Positions 24,452-36,400 of a stretch of DNA of 64,000 nt are shown piece by piece (within the stretch, counting starts at the first letter, position 1; the number at the start of each line of letters is the position of its first letter). Both the position numbers and the translations under genes were made by a program. Source of the stretch: Rhodococcus zopfii NBRC 100606 = JCM 9919 (lineage in GTDB: Bacteria; Actinomycetota; Actinomycetes; Mycobacteriales; Mycobacteriaceae). The notes beneath the pieces were generated by a model, which searched no databases, was not told where the DNA came from, and worked only from the letters and a program-made list of their open reading frames with translations. Location of the stretch: the NCBI RefSeq assembly GCF_001895025.1, contig NZ_BCXI01000007.1, forward strand, positions 124,001-188,000. The letters run 5' to 3'.

Positions 24452-27400
24452 GTGCCCGCACGCCCGGCGACTCCGGCTCTGCCGCTCACACGAGCCCAGT
24501 CGGGCGTATGGTTCGCGCAGCAGCTGGCCCCCGACAACCCGATCTTCAACACGTCCGAATGCATCGAGCTGCGCGGCGACATCGACCTCGCCGCCGCAGT
24601 GCAGGCCGTCCGCCGCGCCGCCGACGAATCCGAAGTACTCGTGGCCGGTTTCGGGACGCCGGCCGACGGTACGGTCGTCCAGTATCCGGGCGCCCGCACC
24701 CTCGCCGAGCCGCCGATCGTGGACCTGCGCGCCGAGACGGACCCCTGGCGGGTCGCCCAGGACTGGATGAACCGCGACCTCGCGCGTGTCATCGACCCCG
24801 TCGCCGATCTGTGCGTGCGCGCGGCCGTGCTGCACCTGGCCGACGACCGTGTCGTGCTGTACCTGTGCGGTCACCACCTCGTGCTCGACGCCTACGGTTT
24901 CGGATTGTTCAACCGGCGCATCGCCGAGCACTACACCGCGCTGGTCACCGGCGCGGAGGCACCCACCGTGCGCTTCACGCCCGTCGAACCGGTGGTCCGC
25001 GAGGAACAGGACTACCGCGACACCGTGGCGTTCGCCTCCGACCGCGACTTCTGGGCCGGGTATCTCGCCGGGATCGAGGAGGCGGTGAGCCTGCGGCCGG
25101 GCCCCGGGGGCATCGCCCGCCGCTCGCGCGCGGTGCGCTTCACCCTCGACGCCGAGCAGCAGCGCGCGCTCGCCGCGCTCGGCGGGACGGTCCGGGGCAC
25201 GTGGGGCGACGCGGTAACCGCGCTCGTCGCCGCTTACCTGCGCGGCGCCACCGGGCACGAGGACCTCACCGTCGGCTTCCCGGTGATGAACCGGCTCGGA
25301 AGCGCGGCACTCAACGTGCCGATGTCCGCGGTCAACGTCGTCCCGCTACGCCTGCATCCCACCGCGGCGGACACACTGTCCACGCTCGTCGGCCAGGTTC
25401 GCGACTCGATCGCGTTGTGCCGCAGTCACTACCGCTACCGCGGTGAGGACATTCAGCGAGACCTGCGTCTGCCCACCGGTTCGCGTGGTGTCATCGGCCC
25501 ATCCGTCAACGTCAAGCCGTTCGGGGACGTGTTGCGCTTCGGGCAGATCCGCGGCGCCGTGCACTCGATCGCCCGCGGACCGCTCCAGGACTTCATGATC
25601 ACGGTCCGGCCGCTGGACGAGAGCGCAGGCCTCGAGGTGTTCGTCGACGGCGACGCCGACGTCTACACCGACGACGATCTGCGGCTCCACGCCTCGCGCC
25701 TCGAGCGGTTGTTCGCAACCGTCGCAGATGTCGGGTACGACACCCCGCTCGCGCGCGTGCAGGTTCTCGCCGACGACGAGCGGGACCGGATCCTGCGTGA
25801 GTGGGCCGGTCCGGCGCGGACCGCCGTCGACCCGCAGCTGACGATCCTCGACCTGCTGCACCGGCAGGTGGCCGCAACCCCCGACCGGCCCGCCGTCGCC
25901 GACGCCGGCACCACTCTGACCTTCGCGCAGTTCTCGTCGCGCGTGAACAGTCTCGCCCGGCGGCTGATCGCACACCGCGGCATCGACGGAACCGAACGGC
26001 GGATCGCGATCGCGGTGCCCCGCACGGTCGACGCGCTCGTCGCGATCTTCGCGGTCCTCGAATCCGGCGCGGCCTACGTGCCGCTCGACGTCGACCAACC
26101 CCTCGAACGGCTGTCCCGCGTGCTCGCCGACGCCGCACCCACCCGCGTGCTGACCACCGCCGGCACCGACGAACGAATCGCCTCGATTCCGAATGCGCCC
26201 GAACGGATCCGGCTGGACGACCCGGACAGGGCGGAGCTACCCGACGCGCCGCTCACCGACGCCGAGCGCGGGGTGCGGATGACCCTCGACTCCATCGCGT
26301 ACGTCATCCACACCTCCGGATCCACCGGACGGCCCAAGGGTGTGCTGGTGCCGCACCGTGGCCTGGTCAACCTGTTCCACAGTCACCGTGACCAGGTGTA
26401 CTCGCGCGCCGCACGCGAATCCGGCCGCGAGCACCTGCACGTCGGCCACGCCTGGTCGTTCGCGTTCGACGCCTCCTGGCAACCGCAGCTGTGGATGCTC
26501 GCCGGCCACACCGTGCACATCGCCGACGAGATCGCCCAGCGCGACGCGGGTCTGCTCGCCGCGCGTGCCCGGCGCGAGGACTGGGACTTCGTCGAACTCT
26601 CGCCGGCGCAGCTCGAGCAGATCGTCGACGACGAGCTGTTCCCGGCCGGCACCGTCCCGACCGTCGGATTCGGCGGCGACGCGGTGACCGAACGGCTGTG
26701 GCAGGGACTGCGGGCCCGGTCCGGCGCCGCGTTCAACTTCTACGGGCCGACCGAATGCACCGTCGACTCGCTCGTCGCGGACGTCCACGACACCGACGGA
26801 CCCGTCGTGGGGCGACCGGTCGCGAACCTGCGCGCCCACCTCCTCGACAGCGGTCTCGCGCCGGTTCCGCCGGGTGTCGAGGGCGAGCTGTTCCTGTCCG
26901 GTCCCGGCGTGGTCCGCGGATATCTGGACGCCCCGGCCGCCACCGCGACGCGCTTCGTCGCGAATCCGTTCGCGGGCTCGGACCCGGCCCACACGCGGCT
27001 GTACCGCACCGGTGACCGCGGCCTGTGGACCGAGGACGGGCGCATCGTGTACCGCGGCCGCGGCGACAACCAGGTCAAGGTTCGCGGATTCCGCGTCGAG
27101 CTCGGCGAGGTCGACGCCGCACTGCTGCGCCTGCCCGGTGTCGCGCGGGCCGCGACGGTCGTGCGCACCGACAAGTCCGGAATCGCGCAGCTCGTCGCGT
27201 ATCTCGTCGGCGACGGTGTGCCGGAACCGGCCGACGCGCGCACCCGGCTCACCGAGTGGCTGCCCGGCTACATGGTGCCGGCCGCGGTCGTCGTCCTCGA
27301 CGAGATGCCGCTGACCTCCAACGGCAAGCTCGATCGCCGGGCACTGCCCGAACCCGATTTCGCGGCGCTCGTGTCGTCGCGAGCCCCGGAAACCGAACTC

Positions 27401-30400
27401 GAACGCGCGCTGTGCGACATCTATGCCGGGATTCTCGGACTCGACACCGTCGGCGCCGACGACGACTTCTTCGCGCTCGGAGGGCATTCCCTGTCCGCCG
27501 CGAAACTGCTCGCCCGGATCCGCAACGAGCTCGGCGTGGAACTGACCATCCGTACCGTCTTCGATCACCCCGTGGTCGCGGACCTGGCGTCCGAGTGCGC
27601 CGCCGCCGCCGACGGCACCGGCAACCGGCCGCCGCTCGTCCCGCAGCGCCGCGACGGCCTCGCGCCGCTGTCCCACGCGCAGCAGCGACTCTGGTTCCTG
27701 TTCCGCCTGGAAGGGCCGAGCCCCACCTACAACGTGCCGGTGACGGTCCGGCTGCACGGGCACCTCGACCACGATGCGCTGCGCCGGGCCGTCGGCGACG
27801 TGCTGACCCGGCACGAGAGCCTGCGCACCGTCCTCGTCGAACACGACGGCGTCGGCATGCAGCGGGTGCTCGGCGCCCCCGGTGCGCCGGGCGGCTCGGA
27901 GGTGCCTTTCGCGGTCGTGCCGGTCGCCCCGGACGCCCTCGACGACGAGCTGCTGGCGCAGGCCCGGCACGCGTTCGACCTCGAACATGAAGTGCCGCTG
28001 CGTATCCGGCTGCTGACGATCGGCCCGGATCACAGCGTGCTGCTGCTGCTCGCCCACCACATCGCAAGTGACGAGCTGTCGACGCCGCTTCTCATGCGCG
28101 ACCTCGGAGGGTTCTACGCCGAGCGCACCGGCGGCGCGTCGTACGCGCCGGAACCGCTGCCCGTGCAGTACGCGGACTTCGCGATGTGGCAGCGCGATCT
28201 GCTCGGCGACCCCGGCGACGAGAACAGCCGCGCGGCACGGCAGCTGGAGTTCTGGCGCAACGAACTCGCGGGCCTGCCCACGGAACTCGACCTCCCCACC
28301 GACCGGCCGCGGCCGGCGGTCGCGTCGTACGCCGGCGGCAGCGTCGAGTACCCGGTTCCCGCGCACGTGGCCGACGCGGTGCGCGCGGCCGGCCGCGACA
28401 CCGGCACCACGATGTTCATGATGGTCCATGCCGCGGTCGCACTCGCGTTGTCGCACAGCGGCGCCGGTGAGGACGTTCCGCTGGGGTCACCGACGGCGGG
28501 CCGGCCCGCGCCCGAACTCGACGACCTCGTCGGATTCTTCGTCAACATGGTGGTCCTGCGCACCGACCTGTCCGGGGATCCCACCGTGCGGGAACTGCTC
28601 ACCCGCATCAGGAACACCGATGTCACCGCGTACGCGCATCAGGACGTGTCGTTCGATCGGGTGGTCGAGGCGGTCAACCCCGAACGCAGCGCCGCCCGGC
28701 ATCCGTTGTTCCAGGTGATGGTCCAGTACCAGACCCCGCCCAGGCTCACCGCCTTCGCCGACCTCGCGCCGGCGGTGTCGTTCGTCGCCAACGACACCGC
28801 GATGTTCGACCTGACCTTCGACGTCATCGATGCGCCCGACGGAAGCCTGCGTGTGCGTGTCGAATACGCGGGGGAGCTGTTCGACGCCTCGACCGCCGCC
28901 GCGTTCGCCGCGCGCGTCGGGCGGGCGTTCGCCGCGCTCACCGGCGATCCGGACCGTCGGCTGTCCCGGCTCGATCTGCTCGCCGACGACGAACGCGCCT
29001 GGCTGCGCGCGGGTCGTCCCGGCGTGGCCGCCGCACGGCCTGCCGGCGTCCCGGACACGCTCCACGGCCTGTTCGCGCGGTCGCTCGCGGCCACACCCCA
29101 CGAGCTCGCGCTGGTGTCCCCGTCCGTGTCGGCGACCTTCGCCGAGCTCGACACGTGGTCCAACCGCATCGCGCGGTACCTCACCGGTCGGGGTGTCGGA
29201 GCCGAATCCGTCGTGGCCCTGCAGCTTCCGCGCGACGGAGTAATGGTCGCCGCGATCATCGGGGTCTGGAAGGCCGGCGGTGCGTACCTCGCCGTCGACC
29301 CGAACTATCCGGCCGAGCGGATCGAGTACATGCTGCGCGACGCGGCGGTGACCGTCGTCCTCGACCCGGCCGCGATCGCGGACGCCGAGCGGTACGCGGG
29401 GGATCCGCTCATCGACGCGGACCTGCGGTCGCCGGCACGCACCGGCAACGCCGCCTACGTGGTGTACACCTCCGGCTCGACCGGTGCTCCCAAGGGTGTG
29501 GTGGTGCCGCATCGCGGCGCGGTGAACCTGTGGGAGACCGTGCGCACCCGCACCTTCGGTGATCCCGCCGTCACCCGACGGTCGGTGCTGCTGAGCTACA
29601 CCTTCACCTTCGACTCGTCGATCGACCCGCTGCTGGCGATGCTCGGCGGCCACACCGTCCACGTCCTCGCCGAGGAGCTGCTCGCCGACGCCGAAGCGAT
29701 CGTCGCGTATGTGCGCGACCACCGCATCGACGGGCTCGACTGCGGACCGGTGCTCATGACGCAGCTCGTCGCGCACGGACTGCTCGATCCCGCTGCGGCG
29801 CACCGCCCGGCGGTCGTCGCCCTGGGCGGCGAGGCGGTCCCGGCGGAACTGTGGACGCAGCTGGCGACCGCGCCGGATCTCCACGCGGTCAACATGTACG
29901 GGCCCACCGAATGCACCGTCGACTCCGCCGGATCCGTCGTGACCACCGCGACCGGCCCGCACATCGGCGTTCCCATCGACGGCGGGCGCGCCCACGTCCT
30001 CGACCGCTACCTGCGCCCGGTACCGCCCGGTGTGCCCGGTGAACTGTACGTCGGCGGCCCGCACGTCACCCGCGGGTACCTGGGCCGGCCCGGCATGAGC
30101 GCGGGCAGGTTCGTCGCCGACCCGTTCGGGGAGCCGGGCGGGCGGCTGTACCGCACCGGCGACGTGGTGCGCTGGGCGGGAACCGATCCGGTGCTCGAAT
30201 ATCTCGGTCGCAGCGACGATCAAGTGAAGATCCGGGGATTCCGCGTCGAACTCGGTGAGATCGAGTCCGTGCTCGCCGCGTACCCGGCGGTGGCAACGGC
30301 CGCGGTGATCGCCCGCGAGGACGATCCCGGTCGCAGACGACTCGTGGGTTACGTGGTTGCGCAGGCCGATACCGGCGACCCCGGCGCGTCCCTCGATATC

Positions 30401-32239
30401 GAGGCGCTGCGTGCGCACGTCGCCGAGCGGTTGCCCGAGCACATGGTGCCCGCCGCGATCGTCGTGCTCGAGGCGTTCCCTGTCACCGCCAACGGCAAGG
30501 TCGATCGCAAGGCGCTGCCGGCGCCGGTGTTCGTCGTGACCGCGGCCGGACGGCAGCCCGCGGACGACATCGAACTCCGGTTGTGCGCGGTGATCGCCGG
30601 GGTGCTCGGCCTCGACACGGTCGGTCCCGACGACGATTTCTTCGCGCTCGGGGGCGACTCGATCGTCTCGATCCAGTTGGTGTCCAAGGCCCGTGCGGCC
30701 GGGTTGCGATTCACGGCCCGGCACGTGTTCGAGCACCGGACTGCGGCGGGACTGCGGCGGGTCGCCGCCGTCGACGCCGCAACCGGTGACGTGGACGCCG
30801 CGGCGGCGCTCGGTACGGTGCCTGCCACCCCGATCGTGCACGACATGCTCGACCGCGGCGGCCCGTACAAGCGGTACGCGCAGTCCCGGTTGCTGCGGAC
30901 CCCGGCGGGCCTGACGGCCGAGGCGCTCACCGGTGCCGTGCAGGCGCTGCTCGATGTGCACGACGCGCTGCGGTCGGTGTTCGACGCGCACGCCCGCACG
31001 CTCGAGGTGCTGCCGGTCGGTGCGGTCCGCGCCGGCGAGGTGGTCTCCCGTATCGACATCGCCGGCGTGGACGACCCGTCGGCGCTGATCGTCGCCGCGA
31101 CGCAGGAGGCGTATGCGGGTCTCGACCCGGAATCCGGTGTGCTCGTGCGGGTGGTGCTCTTCGACGCGGGACCGGGCACGGAGGGACGTGTCCTGATCGC
31201 CGTGCACCATCTCGTCGTCGACGGTGTGTCCTGGCGGATCCTGGTGCCCGACCTTGCCGGCGCGGCCGCCGGTACGGCACCCGCCCGGTCCGGGACACCG
31301 CTGCGTGTCTGGGCGGCAAGGCTTCTCGACGCGGTCTCCGGGCGGCGGGCCGAGGCGCCGCTGTGGCGGCGGATGACCGCGGCCCACGGCCGGGTCCGCG
31401 TGGCCTCGCGCGCGATCGATCCGGGCCGGGACACGATGTCGGGCACCGCCGTGGTGCACGTCGAGGTTCCGTCGACGATCACCGAGGCGTTGCTCACCAC
31501 CGTTCCGGATCGGTTCCACGCCCGGATCGACGACGTGCTGCTCACCGCCCTCGCGCTGGCGACCGCCCGGTCCCGCGGGGCGGGAGCGCTCGTCGTCGAC
31601 CTGGAAGGGCACGGACGCGAGGAGCAGGTGGTCGCCGGCGCCGATCTGTCGCGCACGGTCGGCTGGTTCACGTCGCTGTATCCGGTGCGCCTGGACGTGA
31701 CCGGACTCGACGTCGCCCGGGCCTTCTCCGGTGCCGGCGAGGCCGGCGAGGCGCTCAAGCGGGTCAAGGAACAGCTTCGCGAGATTCCCGACAACGGAAT
31801 CGGATTCGGCATGCTTCGGCACCTCGACGCAGAAGGGGGGTCCGAATTCGCGGCCGCGGTGCCGTCGGAGGTCGGGTTCAACTACCTGGGCCGGTTCACG
31901 CTGGGCGAGACCGAGGGCGGGCCGTGGTCCGGTGCGCCGGAGTCGTCGGCGCTGGGCGGTGCCGTCGAGGTCGACATGCCGGTCTCGCATGCCGTCGAGA
32001 TCGGGGTGCTCACCGAGGACACGCCCGGTGGGCCGGTCCTGCGCGGCACCTTCGGATACAGCCCGGGGCTCGTGCCGGAGCAGGTCGTCGCGGAGCTGGC
32101 CGAGAACTGGATCGGAGCGCTCGGTGCGCTCGCCGGTCACGCGTCGGCCGACGACGCGGGGGGTTTCACCCCGTCCGATTTGACTTTGGGCGACCTGGAT
32201 CAGTCCGAGATCGACGAGTTCTCACTCGAATTCGGGTGA
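24452..32239 (+). CDS. Siderophore NRPS 1, modules 1-2 (C-A-T-C-A-T-E)
   Basis: This 2595-residue NRPS has the following domains. C1 (about 10-450) has motif HHLVLDA at 141-147. A1 (about 460-965) has [10 protein letters not shown] near 625. T1 has LGGHS, Ser near 1013. C2 (about 1070-1500) has HHIASDE near 1202. A2 (about 1535-2020) and T2 follow, the latter with LGGDS, Ser near 2070. E2 (about 2127-2565) has [10 protein letters not shown] and EGHGREEQ. The acidic tail resembles a docking segment ([13 protein letters not shown]). C1 is placed to receive dihydroxybenzoate from the free carrier protein. My reading of the A-domain pockets is DAQEGGFVDK (A1) and DSDDAGMVDK (A2). Acidic residues at position 278 suggest polar or basic side chains; identities are not certain. 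The GTG start follows GAAGAAGGGG and lies downstream of an iron box. Confidence 0.95.
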   Translation: MPARPATPALPLTRAQSGVWFAQQLAPDNPIFNTSECIELRGDIDLAAAVQAVRRAADESEVLVAGFGTPADGTVVQYPGARTLAEPPIVDLRAETDPWRVAQDWMNRDLARVIDPVADLCVRAAVLHLADDRVVLYLCGHHLVLDAYGFGLFNRRIAEHYTALVTGAEAPTVRFTPVEPVVREEQDYRDTVAFASDRDFWAGYLAGIEEAVSLRPGPGGIARRSRAVRFTLDAEQQRALAALGGTVRGTWGDAVTALVAAYLRGATGHEDLTVGFPVMNRLGSAALNVPMSAVNVVPLRLHPTAADTLSTLVGQVRDSIALCRSHYRYRGEDIQRDLRLPTGSRGVIGPSVNVKPFGDVLRFGQIRGAVHSIARGPLQDFMITVRPLDESAGLEVFVDGDADVYTDDDLRLHASRLERLFATVADVGYDTPLARVQVLADDERDRILREWAGPARTAVDPQLTILDLLHRQVAATPDRPAVADAGTTLTFAQFSSRVNSLARRLIAHRGIDGTERRIAIAVPRTVDALVAIFAVLESGAAYVPLDVDQPLERLSRVLADAAPTRVLTTAGTDERIASIPNAPERIRLDDPDRAELPDAPLTDAERGVRMTLDSIAYVIHTSGSTGRPKGVLVPHRGLVNLFHSHRDQVYSRAARESGREHLHVGHAWSFAFDASWQPQLWMLAGHTVHIADEIAQRDAGLLAARARREDWDFVELSPAQLEQIVDDELFPAGTVPTVGFGGDAVTERLWQGLRARSGAAFNFYGPTECTVDSLVADVHDTDGPVVGRPVANLRAHLLDSGLAPVPPGVEGELFLSGPGVVRGYLDAPAATATRFVANPFAGSDPAHTRLYRTGDRGLWTEDGRIVYRGRGDNQVKVRGFRVELGEVDAALLRLPGVARAATVVRTDKSGIAQLVAYLVGDGVPEPADARTRLTEWLPGYMVPAAVVVLDEMPLTSNGKLDRRALPEPDFAALVSSRAPETELERALCDIYAGILGLDTVGADDDFFALGGHSLSAAKLLARIRNELGVELTIRTVFDHPVVADLASECAAAADGTGNRPPLVPQRRDGLAPLSHAQQRLWFLFRLEGPSPTYNVPVTVRLHGHLDHDALRRAVGDVLTRHESLRTVLVEHDGVGMQRVLGAPGAPGGSEVPFAVVPVAPDALDDELLAQARHAFDLEHEVPLRIRLLTIGPDHSVLLLLAHHIASDELSTPLLMRDLGGFYAERTGGASYAPEPLPVQYADFAMWQRDLLGDPGDENSRAARQLEFWRNELAGLPTELDLPTDRPRPAVASYAGGSVEYPVPAHVADAVRAAGRDTGTTMFMMVHAAVALALSHSGAGEDVPLGSPTAGRPAPELDDLVGFFVNMVVLRTDLSGDPTVRELLTRIRNTDVTAYAHQDVSFDRVVEAVNPERSAARHPLFQVMVQYQTPPRLTAFADLAPAVSFVANDTAMFDLTFDVIDAPDGSLRVRVEYAGELFDASTAAAFAARVGRAFAALTGDPDRRLSRLDLLADDERAWLRAGRPGVAAARPAGVPDTLHGLFARSLAATPHELALVSPSVSATFAELDTWSNRIARYLTGRGVGAESVVALQLPRDGVMVAAIIGVWKAGGAYLAVDPNYPAERIEYMLRDAAVTVVLDPAAIADAERYAGDPLIDADLRSPARTGNAAYVVYTSGSTGAPKGVVVPHRGAVNLWETVRTRTFGDPAVTRRSVLLSYTFTFDSSIDPLLAMLGGHTVHVLAEELLADAEAIVAYVRDHRIDGLDCGPVLMTQLVAHGLLDPAAAHRPAVVALGGEAVPAELWTQLATAPDLHAVNMYGPTECTVDSAGSVVTTATGPHIGVPIDGGRAHVLDRYLRPVPPGVPGELYVGGPHVTRGYLGRPGMSAGRFVADPFGEPGGRLYRTGDVVRWAGTDPVLEYLGRSDDQVKIRGFRVELGEIESVLAAYPAVATAAVIAREDDPGRRRLVGYVVAQADTGDPGASLDIEALRAHVAERLPEHMVPAAIVVLEAFPVTANGKVDRKALPAPVFVVTAAGRQPADDIELRLCAVIAGVLGLDTVGPDDDFFALGGDSIVSIQLVSKARAAGLRFTARHVFEHRTAAGLRRVAAVDAATGDVDAAAALGTVPATPIVHDMLDRGGPYKRYAQSRLLRTPAGLTAEALTGAVQALLDVHDALRSVFDAHARTLEVLPVGAVRAGEVVSRIDIAGVDDPSALIVAATQEAYAGLDPESGVLVRVVLFDAGPGTEGRVLIAVHHLVVDGVSWRILVPDLAGAAAGTAPARSGTPLRVWAARLLDAVSGRRAEAPLWRRMTAAHGRVRVASRAIDPGRDTMSGTAVVHVEVPSTITEALLTTVPDRFHARIDDVLLTALALATARSRGAGALVVDLEGHGREEQVVAGADLSRTVGWFTSLYPVRLDVTGLDVARAFSGAGEAGEALKRVKEQLREIPDNGIGFGMLRHLDAEGGSEFAAAVPSEVGFNYLGRFTLGETEGGPWSGAPESSALGGAVEVDMPVSHAVEIGVLTEDTPGGPVLRGTFGYSPGLVPEQVVAELAENWIGALGALAGHASADDAGGFTPSDLTLGDLDQSEIDEFSLEFG

Positions 32240-32264
32240 ATCACGCGCTTGACTGTGCAGAAGT

Positions 32265-32283
32265 TTCGGTTAGCCTAACCAAA
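32265..32283 (+). promoter_or_regulatory. IdeR/DtxR-like iron box, siderophore-binding protein gene
   Basis: TTCGGTTAGCCTAACCAAA matches 17 of 19 positions of the recalled IdeR consensus (S allowed at the centre). It lies 53 bases upstream of the lipoprotein start and 25 bases after the NRPS1 stop, so the downstream genes have their own iron-controlled promoter. Confidence 0.88.
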
Positions 32284-32335
32284 CATGCGTGGGCGGAGGT
32301 CGCCCCGCGAACGAGACGATTGTGGGAGAAACGTG

Positions 32336-33352
32336 ATGCGGTTCCTTGAACGCCGCGCGGCGCGGGGTGCTCTGGTCCTCGGTGCGGCCGCCGTGCTGAC
32401 CGCCGGACTGGCGGCATGCGGCAGCGGCAGCGGCGACAGCACCGGCACCGAGGTCGCCCTGCGCAGCTTCGAGGCGCAGAACGGCACCGTCGAGATCCCG
32501 GTCGATCCGCAGCGCATCGTCGCGTGCGGCTACGCGGCCTTCCCGCTGATCCAGGCCGGCGCCGACCTCGCCGCGGTGTGCGAGTGGAACCGCGAGCTCG
32601 AGAACATGGACGCCGAAACCCTCGCCGCCTACGAGGCGCTGCCGAAGGTCGCGCCGGACGGCGCGGTCTCCGAACTCGACTACGAGGCCATCACGGCAGC
32701 CCAGCCGGACCTGATCATCATGGGTGTCCCGGCGCGGGTTCAGGAAGAAATCGACATGGCCACGCTCGAGGCGCTCGCGCCGGTCGTGTTCCTCGGCCCC
32801 AGCAATCCCGGCCAGTGGCGTGAACTCGGCGAGCAGTACGCCGACGCCGCCGGCGTCACCGACAGCTACGGCGAATTCAAGGGCGACTACGAGGCGCGTG
32901 CCGCCGAGATCGCCCAGAAGTACGCCGGTACCCTCGGTGGCCTGAAGTTCGCGGGCCTGTGCAGCGTGTGCGGCACCGAGCCCGGCGAGTTCTTCCGCGA
33001 GTACGCGTCGTCGTACACCACCAACCTGTTCGACGACCTCGGCTTCACCTTCCCCGGTGAGCCCGCCGATCCCGAAGACGTCCACGGCGAATACCTGTCG
33101 CTCGAACAGCTGCCCCAGAACCTCGCGGACGCCGACGTGATCGTCTACGGCCTCGAACCCGACGGTTCGATCACCCCCGAACTGCAGTCCGTGCTCGACT
33201 CGCCGCTGTGGCAGAACCTGCCGGCGGTCAAGGCAGGCAACATCGTCGGCATCCAGCACGGCAACGCCGCGACCTACGAGACGGCGCTGCTCGCGCTCGA
33301 CTCGATCGACGCCGGCCTCGAGAAACTTCCGGCGAACCGGCCGCCGCAGTGA
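32336..33352 (+). CDS. Iron-siderophore ABC transporter substrate-binding lipoprotein
   Basis: The 338-residue protein has a lipoprotein signal (MRFLERRAARGALVLG, lipobox LAAC with Cys28). Its type III periplasmic-binding fold is of the FecB/FepB kind: VEIPVDPQRIVACGY, a long central helix, and LADADVIVYGLE, PLWQNLPAVKAGNIVGI near the end. It should capture the ferric siderophore at the outer face of the membrane. No permease or ATPase genes lie beside it, so it must share a translocator encoded elsewhere. Four cysteines beyond the lipidated one (64, 82, 209, 212, the last two as CSVC) are unusual for this family. The ATG at 32336 follows GGGAGAA. Confidence 0.92.
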   Translation: MRFLERRAARGALVLGAAAVLTAGLAACGSGSGDSTGTEVALRSFEAQNGTVEIPVDPQRIVACGYAAFPLIQAGADLAAVCEWNRELENMDAETLAAYEALPKVAPDGAVSELDYEAITAAQPDLIIMGVPARVQEEIDMATLEALAPVVFLGPSNPGQWRELGEQYADAAGVTDSYGEFKGDYEARAAEIAQKYAGTLGGLKFAGLCSVCGTEPGEFFREYASSYTTNLFDDLGFTFPGEPADPEDVHGEYLSLEQLPQNLADADVIVYGLEPDGSITPELQSVLDSPLWQNLPAVKAGNIVGIQHGNAATYETALLALDSIDAGLEKLPANRPPQ

Positions 33353-33379
33353 TTCGAACCGACCGGCGGTAACTCCACG

Positions 33380-33423
33380 ACGGGCACGGCCCCCGAGCTA
33401 CTCGACTCGAGGGCCGTGCCCGT
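33380..33423 (+). terminator. Strong hairpin between binding-protein gene and NRPS2
   Basis: A perfect 13-bp stem (arms 33380-33392 and 33411-33423) encloses an 18-base loop. It lies 27 bases after the lipoprotein stop. It may terminate most transcripts and leave lower readthrough into the 13.8-kb NRPS gene, since no iron box was seen between 33424 and 33460. Confidence 0.6.
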
Positions 33424-33459
33424 TGCGTTCGAAACGTTCCTCCGTCCACGAAAGCAGCC

Positions 33460-36400
33460 ATGACCCGCCCCACCGCGCTCGAAGACATCGTTCCGCTCTC
33501 GCCGCTGCAGCAGGGCCTGCTCTACCTGAGCACGGTCGCGTCCCCGGACCAGGCCACCCGCGAGGCCGGCCCCGCTGAGCCCGATGCCTATACCGTGCAG
33601 TCGGTGCTGCGGCTGACCGGCCGTGTGGACGAGAACCGGATGCGGGCGTCGGCGCAGGCGCTGCTGGACCGGCACACGGCTCTGCGCACCTGCTTCCGGC
33701 CGCGCAAGGACGGCCGGACAGCCGGGCTCGTCATCAAGGGACTCGAAGTGCTTTGGCGCAGTATCGATCTGAGTGTGCGCCCTGGTCTGGACGCCGAGCG
33801 AGCGCTGCAGGAACTGCTGGACACCGATCTGCGGGACTGGTTCGATCTCACACAGCCGCCGCTGGTGCGCTGGCTGTTCGTCCGTGTCGGCGGTGACGAC
33901 GTACGCCTCGTGCTCACCGCCCACCACATCGTCGTCGACGGCTGGTCCACACCGATTCTGGTCCGCGAGCTGCTGGAGATCTACGCGGCCGGTGGAACGG
34001 CTACGACGTTGAGGGCGGTGCGCCCGTACCGGGACTACCTGGCCTGGCTGGACCGGCAGGACCGCGATGCCGCACGGACCCTCTGGCGCGAGAGCCTGGC
34101 CGGCGTGACCGAACCGTGCCTGGTCGCACCCCCGGGATCCACCCGCGCCGGGCAGCCGTGCGACGTCCTCGACGTCGCTGTGCCCACCGGCCTTCTCGGC
34201 CGGCTCACCACCCTGACCCGGCACGCCGGGGTCACCCTCAACACGGTGCTGCAGACGGCCTGGGCGCTGCTGCTGTCGGGTCTGACCGGCCGCGACGACC
34301 TCGTGTTCGGGGCAGTCGTTTCCGGGCGCCCGCCGGAACTCGCCGGCGTCGAATCGATGGTCGGCCTGTTCGTCAACACGGTGCCGGTCCGGGTCGCCCT
34401 CGACCCGAACGCCACCGTCGCCGAACTGCTGCGCACCGTCCAATTCGAGCAGTCGCGCACGGTCGACCACCAGTATCTGGGTCTTTCGGATATGCAGCGC
34501 GACAGCGGAATCGGCGAACTTTTCGACACCCTCACCGTGTTCGAGAGCTACCCGGTCGACCGTGATGCCCTCGACCGCGCGCAGCGCGACGGCGGCATCC
34601 GCATCGCCGAGGTCGGCGGCCGCGACGCGACGAACTATCCGCTCGTGCTCACCGCCGGCGTCTCGGACACCCTCGTCGTCAAGCTCGACTATCGTCCCGC
34701 GCTGTTCACCGCCGCGGACGCGGAGGCGCTCGGAACGCGTCTCGTCACGATCCTCGCGGCGCTGGCGGCGGCCCCGCAGACGCGGGTCGCCGCGCTCGCG
34801 GCGCTGCCCGCAGCCGAGCGCGACCGTGTCCTCGGGCCGTGGTCCGGGGCGGCCCCTGCCCGGGCGACGGCCGGCACCGTCGCCGACGTGCTCGCCGGCC
34901 GGTTCCACGCGCGCGCCGACGAAATCGCGGTGGTGTGTACCGACGAACGCGTGAGCTTCGCGCGCCTGGGCTCCGCGTCCGCGCAGCTGGCCCGGCTGCT
35001 CGTCGCGCACGGTGTCGGGCCCGACGACCGGGTCGGGCTCGCCCTGCCGCGTACCGCGTCGATGATCGAGGCGATCAGCGCGGTGCTCTGTGCCGGCGGA
35101 GCCTACCTTCCGCTCGACCCGTCCTATCCCGCGGATCGTCTGCGGCACATGATCGCCGACGCCGCGCCTCGGGTCGTGATGACCACCGCCGCCGTGGCCG
35201 CCGCGCTGGGCGAGGTCCTCGACGGCGTCGATGTGCTGGTGCTCGACGACCCTGCGGTGCAGTCTGCCCGCGACGCGCTCGCGGCCGGCCCGCTCACCGA
35301 CGCGGACCGGCTCGCCCCGCTGCGGCCCGGTCACGCCGCCTACGTCATCTACACCTCCGGTTCGACCGGAACCCCCAAGGGGGTCGTCGTCTCGCACGCG
35401 AACCTCGCCGATCTACATGCCGCGCAACGCGAATCGATGATGACCGGCGGAATCCGCGACCCGCGTGACGGGCAGTGGCAGGTGCTGTTGACCTATCCGT
35501 TCGCATTCGACTCCGCCGTCGCCGCGCTGACCTGGCTGTTCGAGGGGCACACCCTGCACGTGCTCGGCGACGAGTACCGCACCGATGTGCAGTTCATCGT
35601 CGACTACGTGCGCGGGCACCGCATCGACTACGTCGACGCCGTGCCCGTGCTGATGAACCGCCTGCTCGATGCGGGACTGCTCGACGAGCACGCCCACCGG
35701 CCCGCCAAGGTCACGGTCGGCGGCGAAGCGGTCGCCACCGCGCTGTGGCAGCGGCTCGCCCGTTCCGGCATCGAGGCGTTCAACTGCTACGGGCCCACCG
35801 AATGCACCGTCGACGCCACGTACGCGCGCATCTCGGGCGAAACCGTCACGATCGGCAGGCCCACCCCCGGCACCCGGCTGTACGTCCTCGACAGCTGGCT
35901 GCGGCCCACTCCGCCCGGCGTCGCGGGCGAACTCCACATCGCCGGAAACGGAGTCACGCGAGGCTATCTCGGCCGAGCCGCGCTCACCGCAGAACGGTTC
36001 GTCGCCGACCCCTTCGGCCCGGCCGGTGGACGCATGTACCGCACCGGCGACATCGTCCGGTTCCGGTCGGACGGCGATCTCGAGTACGTCGGCCGCGACG
36101 ACCACCAGATCAAGATCCGTGGCTTCCGCGTCGAACTCGGCGAGATCGAAGCAGCGCTCGACGCACTGCCGGGGGTGCGTGCGTCCATCGTCGTCGCCCA
36201 CACCGACGGCGGCGGGATCACCCGGCTCGTCGGCTATGTCACCGGAACCGGAATCGACAACGCCTCCGCCCGCGCCGGGCTCGCGCGGTTGCTGCCCGAC
36301 TACATGGTGCCCGCGCTCGTCGTCGCCCTCGACGTGCTTCCGTTGACGGCGAACGGCAAGGTGGACCGGAAGGCGCTGCCGGAACCAGACTTCGGTGACC

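Noticed and set aside
28487-32140. 1217-residue open frame antisense to NRPS1
   Set aside because: The sense strand encodes clear C, A, T and E domains; the antisense frame has biased composition and no recognisable motif.
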